Part shown: positions 55,332 to 60,984 of the stretch, one piece after another
How positions within the stretch are numbered: position 1 is the stretch's first letter
Layout: each line of letters opens with the position of its first letter
From: Acinetobacter tjernbergiae DSM 14971 = CIP 107465
GTDB taxonomy: Bacteria; Pseudomonadota; Gammaproteobacteria; Pseudomonadales; Moraxellaceae
Assembly (NCBI RefSeq): GCF_000374425.1
Contig: NZ_KB894379.1
Location: 1-60,984 of the forward strand
DNA length: 60,984 bases
Reading direction: 5' to 3'
Position numbers and translations under genes: made by a program
The notes under the pieces: generated by a model
Databases searched by the model: none
The model's input: only the letters and a program-made list of their open reading frames with translations
What the model was told of the DNA's origin: nothing

Positions 55332-55610
55332 ATGTCAAAGAAACCTTTATTTAAGCTTGGTCAAGTGGTAGCGACTGTAAATGCCTTAACCTTTGCCAAT
55401 CAGCATCAAATCGACCTACTTGGCTTGTTGCAACTTCATCATATAGGTGATTGGGGAAATCTATGTTCTGAGGATAAAGACAGTAATGAAGAGGCTCTCA
55501 TTAGTGGCGGACGTATCTTTTCTAGCTATCAATATGAAACGGATAAAATTTGGATCATTACTGAAGCTGATCGAAGTCTAACAACCATCTTATTGCCGAT
55601 TGATTACTGA
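55332..55610 (+). CDS. Conserved plasmid/ICE-type protein, 92 aa
   Basis: Matches a short family widespread on plasmids and integrative elements, with the pattern LGQVVATVNAL, HHIGDWGNLCSEDKDSNEEAL and the C-terminal IWIITEADRSLTTILLPIDY. Function is unknown; some databases label it as a type I restriction subunit without evidence. Here it supports a plasmid-like ancestry for Element 2. Followed by a terminator. Confidence 0.75.
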   Translation: MSKKPLFKLGQVVATVNALTFANQHQIDLLGLLQLHHIGDWGNLCSEDKDSNEEALISGGRIFSSYQYETDKIWIITEADRSLTTILLPIDY

Positions 55611-55648
55611 ATTATCCTATCAGACCACTGTCTTACCTCAAAATAGAC

Positions 55649-55673
55649 CGTAAAGCTTTTTTGGCTTTACGGT
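55649..55673 (+). terminator. Intrinsic terminator
   Basis: CCGTAAAGC and GCTTTACGG form a perfect 9-bp stem with a T-rich loop, followed by a T-run. Confidence 0.8.
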
Positions 55674-56243
55674 TTCTTTTTTGATAGCGAAGTCAGGCAT
55701 GACGTGATGGATTTTCAAAATAGGGTGGCTTACGTTCTAGTAGTCCGTTGGTAGAGACATTTGAGGGTACAATAAAAACTTGAAAATTGGTGAGACTTAT
55801 AGATATTATTCTTGAATAGTTGATGCTCAGTCACTATAGGCTTCTGTGCGTTGGTGGGATTGTATAAGAATCTCACTGTGTTTTAAAGTTCACAAGACCC
55901 AAAGCCTCACTCTATGGAAACATACAGCTCTGCTCAAACAGACATATTTCTTTAATGAAATGTGAAACGAGAAATGACAATCAATGTCCGAAATGGTTCG
56001 GATTTTTGATTTATTTTCGGATGATTATCCTCCCGATTGAGGATAGGGATAGTCAGATGCTGAGTTTTTTCATAGGAGAGATGTTGTGTTCATTCTCAAT
56101 AAGAGTTGTTTCTTTTTTTACAATTCTTCTTTGCCTAATCAGAAATGTTCTAAACAATCCATTTTACTTTGTAGTTTGGCGTGTTTGATCATTTTTTGCG
56201 GACATATTCTTTTTTTGATTATTCATCAAGAAGGGTAAAGAAT
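55674..56243. promoter_or_regulatory. Integrase upstream region without a supported gene
   Basis: About 570 bases. TCCGAA (55987-55992) and TTCGGA (55997-56002) with five T form a compact terminator. TATCCTC (56026-56032) and GAGGATA (56039-56045) form a second dyad. A 77-codon ORF here (55955-56188) runs through both hairpins and has poor composition, so I do not accept it. The region probably holds the promoter and control of the integrase-helicase operon. Confidence 0.5.
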
Positions 56244-57443
56244 ATGGCTAAACTACCAACATCACTTCAAGAAACTGCTATAACACATTCGATTCGTGGT
56301 TTTGAATGTGGTAAAGAATTTGATCTGCGTAAACTGCTGCCTGATTGTCCTGTGTCGGGGATTCGCTTTGTACCGACAGAAGATAAGGTTCGTGCTTTAG
56401 CTCGATTAACTTTTGAAAGTAAGAAAATTTCTAAAAGCTTGGGAACATATTCCCATTTAGAATTTGATAGAGAAATTCCCAATCTTATTGAACGGGTACA
56501 ACTTTATCAGCAAAGAATTGCAAAAGGAGAGCATCCTTTTGATGATCAAGAAACTCTATCTAAAGAAATAACCTTTGGTGATTTTGTTTTATCGACTTAT
56601 TTACCAACGGCTAAGACTCGTAAAAAGTCCTATAAAGATGATGAATCACGGTTGCGTCATTATTTAATGCCTGCATTGGCAAAACTCACATTTTCAGAGA
56701 TAAATGCAGGGATATTAAATCAATTATTCACCGAAATCAGTCTGAAGAAACTAAGTCATGCGACACTCAATCGAATCCGTGCATTACTTTCAGCCGTTTA
56801 TAAAATGGCAATTGATTATGAACTGATTGACACTAATCTTGTCAGTAGAGTCAAAAAGTATAAAGAAAATAATCAGAAAGAGCGTTATTTCAATGACGAA
56901 GAATTAAAAGCTTTGGTGACAGTGCTATATGCACCGCATCAATTTGGCATTGATAACTTGGTTATTGTGTCAATTGTCAGATTTCTACTGCTGACAGGCG
57001 TACGCAAGCGTGAGGCTATGGATCTTCAATGGTCTCATATTGATCTTAATACTGGCGTATGGCTACTTGGTGAGAATAAATCAGGCAAAGCTCGTCGTAT
57101 TAATTTGAATAATGATGCACTGATGATTATTCAGAAACTACCAAAGCAATTCGATTATATCTTTGCCAATCCTGAAACAGGGAAGCCGTATAACGATATA
57201 CGAAAAACGTTCGAGAAGATTATGCGATCTGCCAACATTGGCAATGTGCGTATTCATGATTTACGCCACAACTTCGCAAGTTTGGCTGTCAACAGTGGTC
57301 AGAGCCTTTATGTTGTACAGCATCTATTAGGTCATGCTTCTCCGCAGACCACCCAACGTTATGCACATCTACAGGCAAGTACGCTGAAACAGGCTTCTGA
57401 AGATGTTGCTGCTGTGATTAGACATCATACTGACGCAGCTTAA
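56244..57443 (+). CDS. Tyrosine integrase of Element 2
   Basis: Phage-type tyrosine recombinase, 399 aa from ATG 56244 (AAGAAGGG upstream; the frame is open to 56181). Core-binding domain about 110-200 (FGDFVLSTYLPTAKTRKKSY), catalytic domain with R in LTGVRKREAMDLQW, HDLRHNFASLAV, LGHASPQTTQRYAHL. All five catalytic residues are present. It differs clearly from the Element 1 enzyme. It lies 3 kb from the nearer att site, unusual because integrases normally adjoin it, with the helicase gene in between. Confidence 0.92.
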   Translation: MAKLPTSLQETAITHSIRGFECGKEFDLRKLLPDCPVSGIRFVPTEDKVRALARLTFESKKISKSLGTYSHLEFDREIPNLIERVQLYQQRIAKGEHPFDDQETLSKEITFGDFVLSTYLPTAKTRKKSYKDDESRLRHYLMPALAKLTFSEINAGILNQLFTEISLKKLSHATLNRIRALLSAVYKMAIDYELIDTNLVSRVKKYKENNQKERYFNDEELKALVTVLYAPHQFGIDNLVIVSIVRFLLLTGVRKREAMDLQWSHIDLNTGVWLLGENKSGKARRINLNNDALMIIQKLPKQFDYIFANPETGKPYNDIRKTFEKIMRSANIGNVRIHDLRHNFASLAVNSGQSLYVVQHLLGHASPQTTQRYAHLQASTLKQASEDVAAVIRHHTDAA

Positions 57444-57469
57444 TACTTAAACATATTCACTTATTTTCT

Positions 57470-57492
57470 GGGTGTAATTAATAGTTACACCC
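57470..57492 (+). promoter_or_regulatory. 8-bp inverted repeat next to helicase RBS
   Basis: GGGTGTAA (57470-57477) and TTACACCC (57485-57492) with a 7-base loop. The right arm ends immediately before AAGGAG (57493-57498), so a hairpin or bound protein could affect helicase translation or transcription. Confidence 0.55.
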
Positions 57493-57503
57493 AAGGAGAT
57501 TTT

Positions 57504-59870
57504 ATGTCCGAATTACACAAGATTACCCTAAAGCAAAATCAATATTTATCTGATGTATCTCTGCCGATTGAGAAAAATAAATACGCTCTCATTAAGGCAG
57601 GGACAGGAATTGGTAAGACTTCAATGGTAATGGAAAAATTATCAAAGAATTTTGACATTATTGTGATGATTATTCCTTCTGTATTAAAAGTGACAGAGCT
57701 AGAGCATACCTATGCAAACTCATACGGTAAAATTAACTATCATTTCTACTATGATAAAAATGTACCGACTGAAGTGGATTTTAAAGATAAAACCAAGAAA
57801 GTCGTGGTATGTACCTATGATAAGTTAGATGCAGTTGCTGATGTATTATCACACAAACAGTTGGATTCTACTGTATTGGTCGTTGATGAATGCCATAAAC
57901 TATATTCATCAGGTGATTATCGTGATGAGGCAATCAATAAAGTTGTCTTGAATATCAAACAACGGAAATTCAAAACGGTGTTGTATTTAACCGCTACCTT
58001 TACATCGCATTGTTTTGATACTTTGGGACTGCCAGTACTAGATAAAATTTATCAGGTTGATTTGGAACAACTCTCTCTTGAACGTTCAATAGATATGATT
58101 TTGTTGCAAAAAGGAGATCAATACAGCTTTATATCATTAATACAGAATCGTCTAAATCTGATGAAAGAAAAAGGTGTTCGTAAGAAAATCATAGTACGCA
58201 ATAATAATCGGGAAAAATGTGAACGTATTGCTGCTGTTACAGAAAAATATTTTGGTGTAAAAACATTGGTCATTCATAGTAAAAGTAAGAATGACCAAGA
58301 TGTTAAAGAACTTTTTTCATCTCAATTAATTCCTGAAGACATTGATATTATATTCTCTACGTCCATTATGGATGAAGGAGTCAATATTAATAACCTCGAT
58401 GGAGACATAGATTCTGTTTTCGTGATTGGAAAACAGGCTCATCCTGAAGAATTAGTCCAGTTTCTAGGTCGGTTGAGAAAAACGACTGTGCCATGTTTTA
58501 TGGTGCTTCATACGAAAATAGATGAAAACCATCAAATTAATATAGATACGCTCAAGAAAATTTATTTGAACAAGAATAAAAAATATACTACTCGGATGAA
58601 TAAAATTTCAGAATTATTGGCTGAAATTTTTGATGATTATACATTTGATATGTATGATGAAGAGCGGCAAATCACAAGCATCTATAAGCGTGTGAATTTA
58701 CTCAATGAGACATTCAATGAATTTTCAGGCGCAAAGCTCTTTACAGTCCATAATGGCAAAGTTGAGCGTAATGCAGCAAGTATTGCTGCCAATTACTATC
58801 GTATGGATAAAGCAAATTGCTATGCCAATTTTTATTATTTTAAACACCGTATTGAAGAGCTACTGCCGAGCTGTAAAGTCAAATATCGTTTGGATTATTT
58901 AACACAAACGCCAAGTTACATCAAAGAATCTCTAAATGAAGAAAAAGAACTGAGTGAAAAAGCTGTCAAGGCAAGTATTCCTATTGCATTTGAAATTTTC
59001 TTGTCAAAAATTGATGCAGATGTTCGGGAGGCATTAAGTCTCAAAGAATCTAGGATTCTGTCTGATGATGATTTTTCTGATCAAGAAATGGCTGATGGGG
59101 AAGAAAAAGAACCGCTACTCAAAGATTTCGGCTTGGATATTCTCAAGCAGCAGAAAAATGATGATCGTTTTATTGATAAAATGGTTGCAAAGTATGATGT
59201 TCCATATCATGCGGCGACTGTCGATATTATAGGAAAGATTGCTCTTCTTTCAACAGTCATTGGCAATCTAAACGACATTTATCACATTATTGAAACTCGG
59301 CAATTTGATAAGGTAATGAGGGCATCCAAAGCCTATTCATCAAATATCGTGGTTCAATACTTAGTCAAACGATTCTATCGTTATGCGCCAGAACGTTATC
59401 TTCACGGAAAGTATCGCCTGACACCTATAGATGCAGCGAAGTTATTACATGACGCTATTGGAAGCATTAATCAGCAAACAAATATTCCTTTCAAAACCTT
59501 TATCAAGGAAAAGCTTATTTCGGGTGTGAAAGTAGACTTAAAAACCAAAGAGGTTGTCATTGACCCCAGTAAGGCTGCTAATTTCATTGCCAAATTTTTT
59601 GCAGTGAATGACCGTAATGCCAAAAAGCCTGAATTGCGATATTTGGAGTTCAATGGGATTGTCGTTGGTAATTATCAATACCTATCTATAGCGAAGATAC
59701 AAGCTCCATATCTGCAAGTGCCAGAAGAATTTCAGTTAGGGGAGCGTATTTTCAATTCGATGACAGGGTTATTTCTCTCAGGATCAGAGACTCCCTTGAC
59801 ATTGGTCTCTCAGTTATTTGATGAGGTCGATGTTTTCGATGATGATATGAACCTCGATCAGACTGCATAA
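57504..59870 (+). CDS. SF2 DEAD/DEAH-type helicase, 788 aa (origin-binding-protein-like)
   Basis: Two RecA-like lobes: Walker A AGTGIGKTSMV at about 32-42, DECH box VLVVDECHKL at about 124-133, motif III LTATF at about 162-166, motif V STSIMDEGVNINNLD and motif VI QFLGRLRKT at about 320-330. The C-terminal 400 residues have no recognised nuclease or methylase motifs. The layout recalls herpes UL9-like origin-binding helicases and plasmid or phage replication helicases, so a replication role for an excised circle is plausible; a defence role is also possible. 60 bases after the integrase, in the same direction, likely one operon. Confidence 0.75.
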   Translation: MSELHKITLKQNQYLSDVSLPIEKNKYALIKAGTGIGKTSMVMEKLSKNFDIIVMIIPSVLKVTELEHTYANSYGKINYHFYYDKNVPTEVDFKDKTKKVVVCTYDKLDAVADVLSHKQLDSTVLVVDECHKLYSSGDYRDEAINKVVLNIKQRKFKTVLYLTATFTSHCFDTLGLPVLDKIYQVDLEQLSLERSIDMILLQKGDQYSFISLIQNRLNLMKEKGVRKKIIVRNNNREKCERIAAVTEKYFGVKTLVIHSKSKNDQDVKELFSSQLIPEDIDIIFSTSIMDEGVNINNLDGDIDSVFVIGKQAHPEELVQFLGRLRKTTVPCFMVLHTKIDENHQINIDTLKKIYLNKNKKYTTRMNKISELLAEIFDDYTFDMYDEERQITSIYKRVNLLNETFNEFSGAKLFTVHNGKVERNAASIAANYYRMDKANCYANFYYFKHRIEELLPSCKVKYRLDYLTQTPSYIKESLNEEKELSEKAVKASIPIAFEIFLSKIDADVREALSLKESRILSDDDFSDQEMADGEEKEPLLKDFGLDILKQQKNDDRFIDKMVAKYDVPYHAATVDIIGKIALLSTVIGNLNDIYHIIETRQFDKVMRASKAYSSNIVVQYLVKRFYRYAPERYLHGKYRLTPIDAAKLLHDAIGSINQQTNIPFKTFIKEKLISGVKVDLKTKEVVIDPSKAANFIAKFFAVNDRNAKKPELRYLEFNGIVVGNYQYLSIAKIQAPYLQVPEEFQLGERIFNSMTGLFLSGSETPLTLVSQLFDEVDVFDDDMNLDQTA

Positions 59871-59924
59871 TTTGACTTGGCTTTGTACTTTCTGGTCATT
59901 TCCATTCGGAGATGACCACATTTC

Positions 59925-59997
59925 TTTTTTGCTACGCCAAACATCTAGCTAGCGATATGAGTTGCTGGCTAGCAACGCTGTTCAGCGTAGCAAAAAA
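59925..59997. other. Long complex inverted repeat after the helicase gene
   Basis: TTTTTTGCTACGC (59925-59937) and its exact 13-bp complement (59985-59997) enclose 47 bases. Inside, GCTAGC occurs twice, and ACGCTG-TT-CAGCGT (59975-59988) offers an alternative tight hairpin. It could be a bidirectional terminator, or a replication or transfer origin for the element. Confidence 0.6.
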
Positions 59998-60515
59998 ATT
60001 GGTGTAGGCAGAGGGGAAAAATTGAGGGGGTGAAAGATTTGATATTTTCCGTTTGATTTCTTCGATTTTCTGTATTTGGTAGGTGGGGTTTTTCTTTTTT
60101 TCATCTATTTTCGGTAGGTGGATATGTTGAAATGGGTACAAATCGGGTGTCGGAAAGCTCAATGGCTGAATGACTACGGTACAATATCCTATTTCCGACT
60201 ACAGTACAAAGAGGTCACGGTCTCTTGTGGTCTTTGGTAAAATTGTTAATTTTCTTATAGTTACTCAGTACGGTCTATCAGTTTTGCTATGGTAATTTTG
60301 TGGTACATCAACGGTCAATCTCAGGAGATGGCTATTATTTTTCTTGAACTTACTGATGGGACTCTCCCAAGAAAACTGATGTAGTAAAACAGTATTTACT
60401 TAATTTTCTTCAAGTTACGAAAAATGGAATGGTCTTATTGAATTTGTTCAGCTTTCATCTTTTTGGTATATTCAACACATTGTTTTATATAGGTAAAATA
60501 TCTTTGTTACCTCTT
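59998..60515. promoter_or_regulatory. Right arm of Element 2, no genes
   Basis: About 520 bases without a supportable gene. ACTACGGTACAA (60173-60184) and ACTACAGTACAA (60198-60209) are near-identical direct repeats 25 bases apart, followed by CGGTCTATC (about 60274-60282), the motif of the left arm. GGTAGGTGG also occurs twice (about 60078 and 60112). Likely integrase/excisionase arm sites or iterons. Confidence 0.5.
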
Positions 60516-60533
60516 ACTCATAATCCGTTGGTC
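60516..60533 (+). repeat. Right attachment repeat of Element 2
   Basis: Exact copy of 50438-50455 (ACTCATAATCCGTTGGTC), now preceded by unrelated sequence and followed by a different tRNA 3' half. Confidence 0.88.
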
Positions 60534-60561
60534 CCGTGTTCAAGTCACGGTGGGCCCACCA
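60534..60561 (+). pseudogene. Displaced tRNA-CAU 3' half
   Basis: CCGTG-TTCAAGT-CACGG (T arm), TGGGCCC and CCA. Together with the 5' half at 34949 it would make a complete tRNA. No D arm precedes it now, so it is not a functional gene. A terminator follows at 60570-60596. Confidence 0.85.
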
Positions 60562-60690
60562 TATATCGAACCCTCTAAACAATGAGTTTAGAGGGTTTTT
60601 CAATGGGGAAAATAAGAAAAAAAATTTAGACCAACGGTCTATTTGATGGTCCATCAGTTCAAAAATCCGATGGTCTAATATATTTCATTA
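60562..60690. other. Probable left arm of a third element in the same tRNA
   Basis: TAGACC-AAC-GGTCTA (60627-60641) and AATCCGATGGTCTA (60664-60677) recur here. The 14-mer lies 103 bases after the tRNA CCA end, against 104 bases in the Element 2 left arm (50587-50600). A terminator hairpin also stands at the same offset (60570-60596). The rest of this element is beyond an IS982-family insertion. Confidence 0.6.
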
Positions 60691-60698
60691 TTCTAATT

Positions 60699-60984
60699 AA
60701 CCCGAATCGTGGATAAAAAATTGACTTGAAAAATAAAAGAACTAGAGCCATCAGTTGAGTTACCAAACCTAAAGCTCTAGTCCTAATGTTCAATAGTACC
60801 GAATTATTCTGTGTAATCGATGATTTCTTTCTTAAATTTGAATCAACTTATTGGAAGTTTCTCAAACAAATCCGCTACTCTTTAAGAATCAGAACTGCAC
60901 AGCTGACCATCTCGGAAATTAGCTTTATCGCCATTTGGTATAAGTGTTCTCACTTCAGTAATTTCAAAGCCTTTTTCACATGGT
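60699..60984 (+). mobile_element. IS982-family insertion sequence, 5' end
   Basis: Begins with the terminal repeat AACCCGAATC at 60699-60708, the exact complement of the right end at 271-280. The transposase gene starts 78 bases inside and runs off the window. It is inserted in the presumed third tRNA-linked element. Confidence 0.85.
60786..60984 (+). CDS. IS982-family transposase, N-terminal part
   Basis: ATG 60786 begins MFNSTELFCVIDDFFLKFES and continues RIRTAQLTISEISFIAIWYK up to the window end, 66 codons. The TELFCVIDDFF start is typical of IS982-family transposases. With the C-terminal piece at 3-266 it suggests two copies of one IS type flanking the window. Confidence 0.87.
   Translation, partial: MFNSTELFCVIDDFFLKFESTYWKFLKQIRYSLRIRTAQLTISEISFIAIWYKCSHFSNFKAFFTW

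Noticed and set aside
55955..56188. 77-codon ORF upstream of the Element 2 integrase
   Set aside because: It runs through a strong terminator hairpin and a second dyad, and lacks a credible Shine-Dalgarno sequence.
59925..59997. Integron attC site
   Set aside because: The palindrome lacks the RYYYAAC/GTTRRRY core pairs, and no integron integrase is present.
59932..60162. Minus-strand ORF in the right arm of Element 2
   Set aside because: It spans the 13-bp palindrome and polypurine tracts and has no recognisable protein features.
60231..60310. rRNA or further RNA genes in the right arm
   Set aside because: Only short dispersed GGTCTAT-type motifs are seen, without a fold or conserved core.

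Overview
The window is AT-rich DNA that reads as an Acinetobacter chromosome. This rests on protein resemblance, Acinetobacter-style gene content (an AlaA with an N-terminal extension, a purT-glnD-dapC run, a metNIQ/SfnB sulfur cluster) and IS982-family ends. No database search was possible, so the genus is an inference.

Layout. (1) 1-280 is the tail of an IS982-family insertion sequence. (2) About 0.4-34.7 kb is ordinary chromosome: alaA, msrB-gpx, an MFP/RND efflux pair, a divergent Lrp/LysE pair, one accessory DUF262 gene, purT-glnD-dapC, small envelope proteins, regulators, ychF, a sulfur-scavenging operon (two SfnB-like oxidoreductases, an LLM flavin monooxygenase, MetQNI), a GST, yebC and an acyltransferase. 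(3) 34,949-50,446 is Element 1, a decayed prophage of about 15.5 kb. It keeps a tail-chaperone-like gene, a truncated tape measure, holin, endolysin, an antirepressor/RHH switch, a broken excisionase and an intact integrase. It is filled with orphan immunity-like genes, toxin-tail remnants, a lipase-like lipoprotein, a GST and a nonsense-split OLD-like ATPase-TOPRIM gene. (4) 50,456-60,533 is Element 2, about 10 kb, with no phage structural or conjugation genes. It has a WYL regulator, two convergent XRE regulators, many small unknown proteins, a tyrosine integrase and a large SF2 helicase. (5) 60,534-60,690 looks like the left arm of a third element, cut by another IS982-family copy that runs off the window.

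The elements sit in tandem in one tRNA gene with a CAU anticodon. Element 1 has a 42-bp direct repeat ending in the anticodon loop and supplies a new 5' half and upstream region. Element 2 has an 18-bp repeat starting in the anticodon arm and supplies a new 3' half with a different T-stem. The only intact tRNA (50,407-50,483) is therefore a chimera of two mobile elements. Downstream of the displaced 3' half, motifs recur at the same distance as in Element 2's left arm, which suggests a third insertion.

The least explained part is Element 2. Two of its small ORFs have their start codon inside one arm of a perfect 11-bp inverted repeat, with the Shine-Dalgarno sequence in the loop and a compensatory base-pair change between copies. 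A perfect 18-bp inverted repeat lies upstream of the WYL gene, and an 8-bp repeat abuts the helicase ribosome-binding site. An integrase-helicase pair with these controls resembles a self-regulated integrative element or satellite, but its function is not shown by sequence alone.
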